Shown here: positions 26,588 through 34,995 of the stretch, piece by piece | Numbering within the stretch: position 1 is the first letter of the stretch | How the letters are laid out: every line of letters starts with the position of its first letter | Source: Pseudomonadota bacterium | GTDB lineage: Bacteria; Myxococcota_A; Polyangia; Polyangiales; Polyangiaceae | Length of the DNA: 64,000 nt | Direction of reading: 5' to 3' | NCBI GenBank assembly: GCA_023423895.1 | Contig: JAFAER010000021.1 | Location: forward strand, 124,001-188,000 | Program-made: the position numbers and the translations under genes | The notes under the pieces: model-generated | Database searches by the model: none | Told to the model about the DNA's origin: nothing | Seen by the model: the letters and a program-made list of their open reading frames with translations, nothing else

Positions 26588-28594
26588 CTACTTCCTCTTC
26601 AGGCGCGACTCGAGCTCAGCAATCGCTTTGTTGAGCGAGCCCTCGTGGATGCAGCCGAGCGAGTCCACCTTGCGCCATTGGCCGTGGAGGCGAGGCGTCG
26701 TGAGCGGCTTGAGCACGTTCAGCGTGCGCTCGTCGCCCTGCGAGCCGGCGCGTTCGAGTAGCGGCTTGATCGCGCCGCAGTTGAATCCCGCGGCGTGGAG
26801 ATCGACCGTGACCGCGAGAGCGGGGCTCATCTTCGAGCGGTCCGACTTCACGATCTCGCGCTGCGCCCGTTCGCGCGCCTTCTGGTAGCCCGGCGTGAGG
26901 CCCGACCTGCCGTAGGCGATGTCATAGAGGTCGTCGAAGCCGATCGGGCCGAGGCGACCGGTCAGGAGCGCCCATGCATCGTCGATCGCGCCCTTGTTCG
27001 TGCCGGGCTGGCCCTCGAGGAGCGCCGTGTTCCGGACGGCCTCGCGGAACGGGATGTTCTCCGAGGTGGTGAGGTCGATGGTGGGGCTCGCCTTCATCAC
27101 GAGCCCGACCTCGCGCATCGCCTCTTTCGGCTTGTCCTGCTTGTCGTACGCCTTGAAGAGCGCACGATGGACGTCTTCGCGACCCTGCGCGTCCGGGCCG
27201 AGCTCCTCGAGCGCCTGCACGCCGGAGCCGTAGTCGCCTGCGTTGATCTTGGCGATCGCGTCCTTGATCTTCTGGTCGATCGGCGTGGGCGGAACGATCA
27301 CCGTCGCGCCCGCGTCGTGGCCCGTCGCGACCGCGCCACCATCGCCGTCGGTCGCCGGATCGCGACCCCTGAGGACGACGACGATCGTGATCACGAGCAC
27401 GAAGATGCCGAGCAGACCTCCGCCGGCAGCGATCATCCACGCCTTCCCCGCGAGCAGGCCTTCGATGCTCGTCTTCGGAGCCGAGGGCAGACCGGGCGCG
27501 ACGTTGGACGTCGCGAGATCGGGCGCCGGTCCGAAGCCGCTGATGATGGCGGGGTTCGTGCCGAGGCGAGACGGCGGCGGCGCGTAGCCGGCGTCGATCC
27601 TTCCCTGGGCGACGAGCTGACCCATCACGTTCGTGATGCCGTCGATCAGCTCGCGCGCGTCGCCGAGGCGCTCGCTGGCTTCTTTGGCGAGGAGGTGCTT
27701 CACCAGCGCCTCCACCTCGGGCGGGACGTTGGCGTCGGGCGCCTTCGTCGCCATCGGAGGCACCGGCGCCGTGACCTGCATGCCGAGGAGAGCGACCTTG
27801 CTCTCGGCGTCGAAAGGACGCACGCCGCAAAGCATCTCGTACACGATGCAGCCCAGCGCGTAGAGGTCCGCGCGGGCGTCGACGGCCTGTCCGAGCGCTT
27901 GCTCGGGCGCCATGTACTCCGGCGTGCCGTAGACCATGCCGGCCTGGGTGAGGACCGGTTGACCCGGGCCCGCCTGGCTGACGTCGCCTGCGGTGAGCTC
28001 GCCGATCTGGACCTTCGCGATGCCGAAGTCGAGCACCTTCACGAAGTCCGGATCGCCGTCACGCTCGACGAGCATGACGTTCTCCGGCTTCAGATCGCGA
28101 TGGACGATCTTGAGTGCGTGCGCACGGGAGAGCGCCGCTGCGATCTGACGACCGATGTGCAGCGCGCGTCCGAGCTCGAGGCGCCCGAGCGCGATCACCT
28201 CGCGCAGGCTCTTGCCTTCGACGAACTCCAGAGCGAGGAAGAAGGAGCCGTCCTCGAGCTTGCCGAAGTCGGTCGCCGTGACGACATGCGGATGATCGAT
28301 GTGCGCCGCCGCCATCGCTTCGCGTTCGAAGCGCGCGACGACCTCCGGCAGGCGGGTCATCTCCGGATGGAGCACCTTGATCGCCATGCGCTTGCGCATG
28401 AGCGTGTGCTCAGCTTGGTAGACCGCGCCCATCCCGCCTTCGCCGAGAAGCCGCTCGATCTTGTAGCGATCGCTGATCGTGGAACCGATCAGCGCCTTCG
28501 GTCCCTTGGCAGGAGGCCGGACGCTTCCCTTGGGGGTGAGCCCCTTGGGGGTCGCCGTCGGCGCGTTCGGCTTGTCGTCAGCAGGGCCTGCCAT
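26588..28594 (-). CDS. PknB-type Ser/Thr protein kinase with one TM segment
   Basis: This 668-residue kinase has the complete eukaryotic-like kinase domain: Gly loop GEGGMGAV (residues 51-58), Lys73 in AIKV, HRDLKPEN (His165, Asp167), DFG (189-191) and GTPEYMAPEQ. A Pro/Ala linker, a membrane segment at about 385-408 and an extracytoplasmic ~260-residue domain follow. The outer part (AIAKINAGDYGSGVQALEEL, FKAYDKQDKPKEAMREV) is helical and TPR-like; there are no PASTA repeats. It probably senses an envelope state through protein contacts. Three palindromes lie upstream. The zinc-ribbon membrane protein gene follows directly and may be co-transcribed. Confidence 0.93.
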   Translation of the reverse strand: MAGPADDKPNAPTATPKGLTPKGSVRPPAKGPKALIGSTISDRYKIERLLGEGGMGAVYQAEHTLMRKRMAIKVLHPEMTRLPEVVARFEREAMAAAHIDHPHVVTATDFGKLEDGSFFLALEFVEGKSLREVIALGRLELGRALHIGRQIAAALSRAHALKIVHRDLKPENVMLVERDGDPDFVKVLDFGIAKVQIGELTAGDVSQAGPGQPVLTQAGMVYGTPEYMAPEQALGQAVDARADLYALGCIVYEMLCGVRPFDAESKVALLGMQVTAPVPPMATKAPDANVPPEVEALVKHLLAKEASERLGDARELIDGITNVMGQLVAQGRIDAGYAPPPSRLGTNPAIISGFGPAPDLATSNVAPGLPSAPKTSIEGLLAGKAWMIAAGGGLLGIFVLVITIVVVLRGRDPATDGDGGAVATGHDAGATVIVPPTPIDQKIKDAIAKINAGDYGSGVQALEELGPDAQGREDVHRALFKAYDKQDKPKEAMREVGLVMKASPTIDLTTSENIPFREAVRNTALLEGQPGTNKGAIDDAWALLTGRLGPIGFDDLYDIAYGRSGLTPGYQKARERAQREIVKSDRSKMSPALAVTVDLHAAGFNCGAIKPLLERAGSQGDERTLNVLKPLTTPRLHGQWRKVDSLGCIHEGSLNKAIAELESRLKRK

Positions 28595-28620
28595 CGGGCA
28601 TGATCGGAGGAGGAGAGGAA

Positions 28621-28697
28621 CCCCACGTGCTCATGGGGACATGGGGGGACCCCATGTACTCATGGGGACATGAGAAGCCCGCCATGTACGCATGGGG
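28621..28697. promoter_or_regulatory. Three phased palindromes upstream of the kinase gene
   Basis: Three 18-bp inverted repeats lie at 28621-28638 (CCCCACG-TGCT-CATGGGG), 28650-28667 (CCCCATG-TACT-CATGGGG, perfect 7-4-7) and 28680-28697 (CGCCATG-TACG-CATGGGG). Starts are 29 and 30 bp apart, about three helical turns, so bound dimers would sit on one face of the DNA. The nearest is 27 bp from the kinase ATG. They look like an operator array; the binding protein is unknown. Confidence 0.7.
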
Positions 28698-28858
28698 GCG
28701 GCAGCAAAGTCACGCCGGACAGGTTGCAGGGAGAATCGAACCGCGAATTGCGAATCGTAAACTAGCATGTCGGCGCTCCGGAAGAGAGAGGGAGGACCGG
28801 AGGGGTTCGTCTCGGGCCGAGAGGCCCTGACCGTCCGACGGTCCGGTGGGCCGAATCG

Positions 28859-29617
28859 CTACAGGTCGATCATCACCCCCAAGGTCAACCCGAGGGCGAA
28901 GCGATCGAGCCCAGCCGGTAGCACGTTCTGCCGCGGGCCACCGCCGTCCACGACCCGCACCTCCGGCCCGGGCCGCTCGTAGACGCTGCCGTCGTGGCCG
29001 AACCCCATGCGCGCGCCGAGCTCCGCGCACAGCTCCCAGGGCTTTCGAAGCTTGTACGATGCACCGAGCCCGAAGGGCACCTCGAAGAACCTTCCGCCGG
29101 CCCCCTGTACGCGGACCGCTCGAGGCGTGACGTTGCCGTCGGCGTCGGGCAGCGAAAAAACTGTGTCGTAGCTCGGCGAATAGACGCCCGCGTAGCCGAA
29201 CCCCGCGAAGATCCACGCGTGCACCGAGCCGCGAACCCACGGGATCATGCCCTTGGCGCGGAGGCCGCCGAACGTGATGTTCCGCGCCGCTCCGTCGCCG
29301 GGGAGGGGAGAGATGTCGTGCCCGACGTAGCCGCCGACGTGCACGAGCGGGAGAAGGGCGAGGTGCCCGGTGAGCTGGCCCGTCGGCCCGAAGCCGACGT
29401 CGTCCGTTCCGGCAGGGCGGTCGGCCGCGAACCGCTTCATGACCCCGAGCTGAGCCGATGCGTCCCAGTGGAGCTGCGCCTGAGCTTCGCGCTCGCCGAG
29501 GAGGGACGCGCAGAAGAAGGAGAAGAAGGAGAGGACGAGGAGGTGGAGCCGTGCCGCCTTCGGCAGGACGGTCTTCGACGCGAGGCAACGCGGCCGTCGG
29601 CTCCGGAGCTCTGCCAT
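28859..29617 (-). CDS. Outer-membrane beta-barrel-type protein
   Basis: The 252-residue product has a signal peptide (LHLLVLSFFSFFCASLLG, cleavage near AQA-Q). The mature chain has the alternating pattern and glycines of a small barrel: LHWDASAQLGVMKRF, GQLTGHLALLPLVHVGGYVG, HAWIFAGFGYAGVYSP, FFEVPFGLGASYKL, CAELGARMGFGHDG, and a final LALGLTLGVMIDL strand. Eight to ten strands are plausible. No enzyme or known porin signature is visible. It lies in opposite orientation to the lipoprotein-hydrolase operon at 29683-31738. Confidence 0.68.
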   Translation of the reverse strand: MAELRSRRPRCLASKTVLPKAARLHLLVLSFFSFFCASLLGEREAQAQLHWDASAQLGVMKRFAADRPAGTDDVGFGPTGQLTGHLALLPLVHVGGYVGHDISPLPGDGAARNITFGGLRAKGMIPWVRGSVHAWIFAGFGYAGVYSPSYDTVFSLPDADGNVTPRAVRVQGAGGRFFEVPFGLGASYKLRKPWELCAELGARMGFGHDGSVYERPGPEVRVVDGGGPRQNVLPAGLDRFALGLTLGVMIDL

Positions 29618-29682
29618 CTGCCCCCGTTCTAGTCGAAAAGACGGTAGCCAACGATGGAACTTTCGATGTAAACCCGCCGCCG

Positions 29683-29988
29683 ATGCGGCGCAGCTTACTC
29701 GCGGTGTTCATCCTCGCGGTCGCAGCGTGCGTCGACGTGCCCGACAGCGTGCGCGCGGAGTTCGCCGGCCCGGGTGCCGCAGACCGATCCAACTACCGTC
29801 ACGGGCAGCACGGTTCGGCTCGGCCCGTGGACGAGCCGCCGGTCGCGAAGGCCGCAGGCGGGGCCGTGGACGAGCCGGCTGCGGACGCTGGAGCGAGCCC
29901 GACCGGTGTGACGACGGGGATCGTCGTGGACGGTGGCGCGCCCTCTTCGGAGGCAACGGCGAAGGGCTCGGACGGAGGTACCTCGTGA
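29683..29988 (+). CDS. Small Pro/Ala-rich lipoprotein
   Basis: The 101-residue product has signal peptide MRRSLLAVFILAVAAC, lipobox VAAC (Cys16), and a disordered mature part with Asp/Ala/Gly/Pro bias. The stop overlaps the next gene's start (GTGA at 29985-29988), so translation is coupled. No family is recognised. Its role is probably structural or as a partner of the YiiX-type hydrolase encoded next. Confidence 0.6.
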   Translation: MRRSLLAVFILAVAACVDVPDSVRAEFAGPGAADRSNYRHGQHGSARPVDEPPVAKAAGGAVDEPAADAGASPTGVTTGIVVDGGAPSSEATAKGSDGGTS

Positions 29989-30986
29989 AGCTCGCACGCG
30001 TCGCGCTCTTCCTGCTCACAGCCGGCGTTGCGGCGTGTGGGACGATGAGCCTCCCGCCGGTCCGCGTCCTCGACAAGAAGACGGACGAGGCTCACAAGCC
30101 GACGTTCAACGGCTTGCCGATCAAGTCGGGCCAGCTCGTGCTGACCGAGTCACCGGACGCGACGAGCTATGTCTTCGTCCTGATCCCGAAGAAGTTCCAC
30201 GCGTTCACCCACGCGGCGATCATCAGCGTCGAGGACGGCGAGCCGTGGGTCTACGACGTCACGGGGCAGGTGAAGACCCTCCCGTTCAAGCGGCGGCTCA
30301 TGGACAACGTCACCGGCAAGATGTACCGGCGGCGGCTGTTCGAATACGTCGCGCCGAACCTCCACGCCGAGATCTACGACCCGCCCGAGGGCGCCGACGG
30401 CGAGAAGATCGCGGCGTACGCACGCCAGAAGTTCAAGGAAGGCGTCGAGTTCGACTCGTACTTCGACTTCCACGACCACTCGAAGCTTTTCTGCTCGGAG
30501 CTCGTCGCCCTCGCGATCGAGCACGCGGGTGGACCGCACATCGCGCCCGAGCCTTCGAACCCGAACCCGTCGGTGATCGAGGGCATGAAGTGGCTCGGTG
30601 TTCCACCTGGCGAGGCGCTGCCGGCCGGGAGCTTCGCGGACCCTGCACGTTACGTCGCCGCGCTCGGGCAATTCCCGACGCGCTCGGCTGCGTGGGCGTA
30701 CTTCGAGGCGAAGCGCGAGCTGCATCGCCGGTTCACGATGGACCAGCGTCTCGGCTTCGTCCTCACGCTCGACGGCAACGGCGGGGTCAACGTGCGGCCG
30801 GAGATCAGCAACTTCGCTGCGCGCGCGGGACACTTGTTCGACGACGACCCGAACCCGCCGGAGCCGGGCGATCCGCGCATCGAGGCGGCGGTCCGCAAGC
30901 TCGCCGCGGACATGTTCGGGCCGTTCCCGGCCGATGCTCCGGCGCCGCCGAAGCCGGACGCGCAGACGCCGGTGGCCGCGCGATGA
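29985..30986 (+). CDS. YiiX-type permuted papain-like hydrolase, lipoprotein
   Basis: This 333-residue lipoprotein starts at a GTG behind GGAGG (29974-29978); lipobox GVAAC (Cys18). The domain resembles the YaeF/YiiX permuted NlpC/P60 family: FTHAAI with His76 and KLFCSELVALAIEHAGG with Cys170 give the permuted catalytic pair, with Asp161/Asp164 nearby as possible third residue. Family members cleave amide bonds in peptidoglycan or lipid substrates. The C-terminal third (FTMDQRLGFVLTLD...) is conserved-looking but without a known motif. The genes on both sides overlap by four bases, so it is the middle of a three-gene unit. Confidence 0.78.
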   Translation: MKLARVALFLLTAGVAACGTMSLPPVRVLDKKTDEAHKPTFNGLPIKSGQLVLTESPDATSYVFVLIPKKFHAFTHAAIISVEDGEPWVYDVTGQVKTLPFKRRLMDNVTGKMYRRRLFEYVAPNLHAEIYDPPEGADGEKIAAYARQKFKEGVEFDSYFDFHDHSKLFCSELVALAIEHAGGPHIAPEPSNPNPSVIEGMKWLGVPPGEALPAGSFADPARYVAALGQFPTRSAAWAYFEAKRELHRRFTMDQRLGFVLTLDGNGGVNVRPEISNFAARAGHLFDDDPNPPEPGDPRIEAAVRKLAADMFGPFPADAPAPPKPDAQTPVAAR

Positions 30987-31738
30987 CCGCCATCGGGAGG
31001 GGAGCGCTCGCGATCGGCGCGGCGTTCGCGGCCGTGTTCACCTTCACCGCAGGCGATGCCGTCGCGCAGGACATGGGCGTCGGGGGCGGCGGACCTGGCG
31101 GAGCGATGTCCGGCCCGTCATGGGGCAGGCCGGAGGTGAGCCAGTCGCCGGAGTCCGGCGTGAGGCCGAAGCTGAGTCATCGCTCGGTCAAGCTGTTCGA
31201 CCAGCATCGCTCCATCATCTCCTGGCAGCTCGACGTCGGTCCGATCTGGGCGCGGCGCGTCCAGGACGAGACGCCGATCACGCAGCGACGGAACTTCCAG
31301 CGGGGCGCGCCGCTCGCGGGCGAGCTCGCCCTCGGCACCGCGTACACCACGCCGTCGTTCCGGGGACCGTTCTATCTGACCGGGCACCTGAAGACGCTTC
31401 TCCGCGTCATCGACGACAAGTCCTTCTCGTGGAGCATCTTCCACCAGGAGCTCGGAGGCGGCCTGACGCTCGGTCCCTTCGAGCCCGAAATCCGGTTGCG
31501 CCTCAGCGTCCTCACCGCCGACATCATCCACGCCGAGCCCTCCGTGCAGCTCCTCACGCCCGGAGTGAGCGCCGGGGTAGGGATTCGCATGGGGAAAATT
31601 CGTCTGGACATTAAAGCGCACTCCGAATACTTGTGGCGTTGGTTCGGGCCGGATTATTTGATCCGAGGAGTAACGATCGGGTTCCGACTCGATCAGACCC
31701 GACCCAAGACACCATTCCCAGGGGCACCACCGGAGTAG
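30983..31738 (+). CDS. Exported barrel-like protein, unknown function
   Basis: The ATG overlaps the stop of the hydrolase gene (ATGA). The 251-residue product has a signal peptide (AIGAAFAAVFTFTAGDAVAQ), a Gly-rich stretch, and then strands in barrel pattern (SIISWQLDVGPIWARRV, GAPLAGELALGTAYT, GPFYLTGHLKTLLRV, FEPEIRLRLSVLTADI, GVSAGVGIRMGKIRLDI) ending IGFRLDQ. It probably sits in the outer membrane next to the lipid-anchored hydrolase, perhaps as its anchor or partner. No family is recognised. Confidence 0.68.
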   Translation: MTAIGRGALAIGAAFAAVFTFTAGDAVAQDMGVGGGGPGGAMSGPSWGRPEVSQSPESGVRPKLSHRSVKLFDQHRSIISWQLDVGPIWARRVQDETPITQRRNFQRGAPLAGELALGTAYTTPSFRGPFYLTGHLKTLLRVIDDKSFSWSIFHQELGGGLTLGPFEPEIRLRLSVLTADIIHAEPSVQLLTPGVSAGVGIRMGKIRLDIKAHSEYLWRWFGPDYLIRGVTIGFRLDQTRPKTPFPGAPPE

Positions 31739-31911
31739 CTGCGGCGACGACTTCGCAGCAGCGCGCGGACGGATCGCTGGTGTGGTCGTCGTGTATTCGC
31801 GCTCTCAGAACGAGTGCGAATCGAAGATTCAGGCATCCGTGCGAGCGGTTGGCGCTGCGGAGAACTCAGACGAAATCCAAGCAGTACCAACAACCTCCTG
31901 GGAGGCTCCAG

Positions 31912-32250
31912 ATGTCGACGAAGAACTTGGTCAAGATGGCGGCGGGCGGCGTGATGGCGATGATCCTCATCGGCTGCGGTGGCTTCGGTTACCCGATCGG
32001 CTCGCTCTACACCGGCACCCAGGTGCCCCACGGCATCAACCGCAACGAGACGTCGGGCCCGGGCAAGACCGGCGACAAGGCCGGCGAGGCCTGCGCGACC
32101 GGCATCCTCGGCGCGGCGGCGTTCGGCGACGCGTCCCTCGACGCGGCCAAGAAGGCCGGCGGCATCAGCGAGGTTCACTCGGTCGAGTTCCACGGCACGA
32201 GCATCCTCGGCATCTACACCCAGGGCTGCACCGAGGTTCACGGCAAGTGA
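31912..32250 (+). CDS. TRL-like lipoprotein, copy 1
   Basis: This 112-residue protein begins MSTKNLVKMAAGGVMAMILIGC, lipobox LIGC with Cys22. The mature part matches the pattern of TRL-like small lipoproteins: GSLYTGT near the N-terminus, GDKAGEACATGILGAAAFGDAS in the middle and ILGIYTQGC near the end, with two conserved cysteines. Family function is unknown. Ribosome site GGGAGG lies 7 nt before the ATG. A second copy with the same mature sequence follows 61 bp downstream. Confidence 0.8.
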   Translation: MSTKNLVKMAAGGVMAMILIGCGGFGYPIGSLYTGTQVPHGINRNETSGPGKTGDKAGEACATGILGAAAFGDASLDAAKKAGGISEVHSVEFHGTSILGIYTQGCTEVHGK

Positions 32251-32311
32251 GCCCCGCGCCCGGAGCTAACGCGCTCTGGGCATGCCTTCCCCCCTCCAAG
32301 AGGTGATGAAG

Positions 32312-32650
32312 ATGTCGACTATCAAGCTCGTCAAGCTCGCCACCGGCGCTGCCCTCGCGATGATCGTCATGGGCTGCGGCGGCTTCGGCTACCCGATCGG
32401 CTCGCTCTACACCGGCACCCAGGTGCCCCACGGCATCAACCGCAACGAGACGTCGGGCCCGGGCAAGACCGGCGACAAGGCCGGTGAGGCCTGCGCGACC
32501 GGCATCCTCGGCGCGGCGGCGTTCGGCGACGCGTCCCTCGACGCGGCCAAGAAGGCCGGCGGCATCAGCGAAGTTCACTCGGTCGAGTTCCACGGCACCA
32601 GCATCCTGGGCATCTACACCCAGGGCTGCACCGAGGTTCACGGCAAGTGA
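32312..32650 (+). CDS. TRL-like lipoprotein, copy 2
   Basis: The 112-residue product has signal peptide MSTIKLVKLATGAALAMIVMGC, Cys22, and a mature chain of 91 residues identical to copy 1. The DNA of the mature parts lines up at an offset of exactly 400 bp with only a handful of silent changes, while the signal peptide differs at seven or more positions. The ATG at 32312 was chosen by homology to copy 1; an in-frame ATG at 32306 is too close to the AAGAGG ribosome site. A strong terminator follows, so the pair is probably one transcript. Confidence 0.8.
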   Translation: MSTIKLVKLATGAALAMIVMGCGGFGYPIGSLYTGTQVPHGINRNETSGPGKTGDKAGEACATGILGAAAFGDASLDAAKKAGGISEVHSVEFHGTSILGIYTQGCTEVHGK

Positions 32651-32686
32651 TCTCGTTTCGCCTGCGCTGACGCGCGGGCGAGTCGG

Positions 32687-32732
32687 ACATGCCCCGTCCG
32701 CGCTCCGGCGCAGGCGGGGCATGTGCCTTTTG
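32687..32732 (+). terminator. Intrinsic terminator after the TRL pair
   Basis: A perfect 10-bp stem, ACATGCCCCG (32687-32696) with CGGGGCATGT (32715-32724), is followed by GCCTTTTG. It lies 37 bp after the second TRL stop and before the convergent SirB1-type gene. Confidence 0.75.
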
Positions 32733-32765
32733 TGCGGCGTTTCCTCTCGCCTCGCGCGCGCTCGG

Positions 32766-33632
32766 TCAGTTCGGCAGCGACCGCGGCGACGTTCGCAGCT
32801 CGGAGAGCCGCCGCTTGATCATCGCGGCGTCGGGCGCGTTCGGCTGCAGCTCGAGGATGCGCGTGAAGTCCGTCCGCGCGAGCTCGTGGATGCCGAGCCG
32901 CAGCGCGACACCGGCTCGTTCGCGGAGGATCCGCGGAGAGTCGGGAACGAGCGTGATGATCCGATCGAGAGCGACGAATGCCTTCGTGTGGTCGCCGCGT
33001 CCCGCCCAGACGGCCTTCAGGTTCGTCAGCATGCGCACGAGCGTGGCGCGCGAGCTCGCGGGCTCGAACAGCGCAGGATGGACCTCCGCGCCGGCGCCGA
33101 GCGTCCGCTGGAGGAGCGCGCGCGCGTCGGCGTCGTCGATGATGCGTCCGTGCCCGAACGCGTCGACGATCACGGGAGCGCTGCCCGAGCGGCCGCTCAG
33201 CGCAGGTAGCTCGTCCACGCGTGCGAGGAAGTGGCCCGGAAAGCCTACGCCCCGGGCGAGCACGCCGGCTCGACGCGCGATCTCGCACCAGACGAGCGTG
33301 AGCGTGATCGGGATCCCCGTCCGACGCTCGAGGACGTCCGGCAGAAGGGAGTTCTTCGCGTCGTAGTAGTCGTCGACGTTGCCGCGAAACCCGAGCTCGC
33401 GGAACCGTACGCTGACCTCCTCCGCTTGTCGGCGGAGCGGCAGCCCCGCGAGCGCGCCGCCGTTGAGCGGTCCGGCCAGATCGTCCAGCCGACGGATCAA
33501 CGCCCGGACATCAAGGTCGTCGTAGACGTCCTTCGCGATCAGCGCGGCCCCGAGCGCGACGTCGATCGCGTCGTCGGGCGTCCGCGCCAGGACGTCGAAC
33601 GTGAGGAGACCAGGGTCGGAGCTCGATCGCAT
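32766..33632 (-). CDS. SirB1-type transglutaminase-like/TPR protein
   Basis: The 288-residue protein matches the SirB1 family layout: an N-terminal transglutaminase-like fold with NVDDYYDAKNSLLPDVLERR, GIPITLTLVWCEIARRAG and GVGFPGHFLAR (residues ~85-160), then a C-terminal helical repeat (LVRMLTNLKAVW, AFVALDRIITLVPDSPRILRE) like a TPR. Family members lack a proven catalytic triad and their role is not established. Length is normal for the family. It is cytoplasmic, with no signal peptide. It stands alone, convergent with the TRL pair. Confidence 0.87.
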   Translation of the reverse strand: MRSSSDPGLLTFDVLARTPDDAIDVALGAALIAKDVYDDLDVRALIRRLDDLAGPLNGGALAGLPLRRQAEEVSVRFRELGFRGNVDDYYDAKNSLLPDVLERRTGIPITLTLVWCEIARRAGVLARGVGFPGHFLARVDELPALSGRSGSAPVIVDAFGHGRIIDDADARALLQRTLGAGAEVHPALFEPASSRATLVRMLTNLKAVWAGRGDHTKAFVALDRIITLVPDSPRILRERAGVALRLGIHELARTDFTRILELQPNAPDAAMIKRRLSELRTSPRSLPN

Positions 33633-33744
33633 CGCCTCTTCTTTGTGCCCCTGGTCGAGGACGATCGCAAGCGAGGCCGTATCAACGGAAGAGCCCCGCG
33701 CGAGCGGTTTTTCGCGCGCGCGAGCGGTTCCTGTCAGGTGCGGC

Positions 33745-34995
33745 TCACTCGGCGAGCTCGACCTGACGGCCTTCGACGAGCTCTGCCCCGGCGATCGCGA
33801 CCACTCGGTCGGTCTCGTCGATGCCGGTCGCGATCTGGATCGTCGGGCCGGTATCGCGCTCGATCACGATCCGCGCGAGGTGGATGCGGTTGCTCGCGTC
33901 GACCACGGCGACGCGCGTTCCCTGGGAGTCGTTGATGAGCGCCGTCGACGGCACTTCGAGCACGCGGTGCGGCATCGGCAGGGAGAGCTCGACCTGCGCG
34001 TACATCCCGGAGAGCAGCTCGCCATTCGGGTTCGGCACGTGGACCACGGTCGTCATGGTGCGCGACTGCGGGTCCAGCGCGGATGCGAAGCGCGCCACCG
34101 TGCCGTCGAAGGTGCGCCCCGCGAACTCGCGCACGGTGACCTTCGCGACGATGTCGTTCTTCACGCTCGGCGCGACGTCCTGCGGGACCTCGATGAAGAC
34201 ACGCATCGGATTCGTCGTCGCGATCTTGAAGAGCTCGACGCTCGGGTTCACGAGCGCGCCCTTCTCGACCGTGCGCGTGATGATCGTGCCGGCGAACGGC
34301 GCGACGACCCGTGCGAACGACTTCTCCTGCGAGAGACGGCGGACGTTGGCGTTCTGCGCCTCCAGGTTTGCCTGCGCGACCGCGACGCTCGACTCGGCGA
34401 CGGCCGCTTCGGCGCGGCTCTTCTCCACCTCGTCGACGGAGGTGACGCCCGTCGGGGCGAGCTTCTCGCGGCGCTGCAGGCTCGACTTCGCGTAGTCGCG
34501 GCTCGCCTGCGCGTGCGTCAGCGCCGCTGTCGCTTGAGCGAGCTGGGCGCGCGCCTGATCGAGCTGCTGATCGAGCTCGGGGGTATCGACCTCGAGCAGC
34601 AGCGTGCCGGCCTCGACCTTGTCTCCGATGTCGACGAGGCGTCGCCTCACGAAGCCGTTCGCGCGCGTCCGGATCGACGCCTCCTCGAGCGGCCGCATGC
34701 TGCCGGGAAGCACCATCGAGCGATCGCTCGAGAGCACCTTCGGCCGAGCGGCGGTGACGCGCAGCGCAGCGGACGTCTGCACGTGGGTGCTCGTCTCGAG
34801 CTCCTGGCGCGCGCGCTTCTTCGGGAGATAACCGACGACGAAGGCCGTGGAGACGATCGCCACTCCGGCGACGACGAGCGCAGCGGCGCGCGTTCCGGAG
34901 AGCTTGGCGGGCGCTGGAAGGTCGAATCCGAGGTCGGTGTCGTCGCGCGGAGCAGGCGGATCGTGCGGACCTTGCGGCGTAAGCGAGTGGCTCAT
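33745..34995 (-). CDS. RND efflux periplasmic adaptor (MFP family)
   Basis: The 416-residue adaptor has an N-terminal membrane anchor (about 36-55), a lipoyl half (GFVRRRLVDIGDKVEAGTLLLEVD), a coiled-coil hairpin (residues ~135-210), the returning lipoyl half (ARVVAPFAGTIITRTVEKG), and beta-barrel / membrane-proximal domains with LDPQSRTMTTVVHVPN and LLSGMYAQVEL. It joins the inner-membrane pump to an outer-membrane channel. Its ATG overlaps the stop of the pump gene (ATGA, 34992-34995), so pump comes first and adaptor second, the reverse of acrAB. No TolC-type gene is in the window. Confidence 0.93.
   Translation of the reverse strand: MSHSLTPQGPHDPPAPRDDTDLGFDLPAPAKLSGTRAAALVVAGVAIVSTAFVVGYLPKKRARQELETSTHVQTSAALRVTAARPKVLSSDRSMVLPGSMRPLEEASIRTRANGFVRRRLVDIGDKVEAGTLLLEVDTPELDQQLDQARAQLAQATAALTHAQASRDYAKSSLQRREKLAPTGVTSVDEVEKSRAEAAVAESSVAVAQANLEAQNANVRRLSQEKSFARVVAPFAGTIITRTVEKGALVNPSVELFKIATTNPMRVFIEVPQDVAPSVKNDIVAKVTVREFAGRTFDGTVARFASALDPQSRTMTTVVHVPNPNGELLSGMYAQVELSLPMPHRVLEVPSTALINDSQGTRVAVVDASNRIHLARIVIERDTGPTIQIATGIDETDRVVAIAGAELVEGRQVELAE

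Noticed and set aside
28600..28830. Plus-strand frame with MGTWGD / PMYSWGH / AMYAWGR repeats
   Set aside because: The repeats are explained by the palindromic DNA units; the rest of the frame is Arg-rich and has no homologous pattern.
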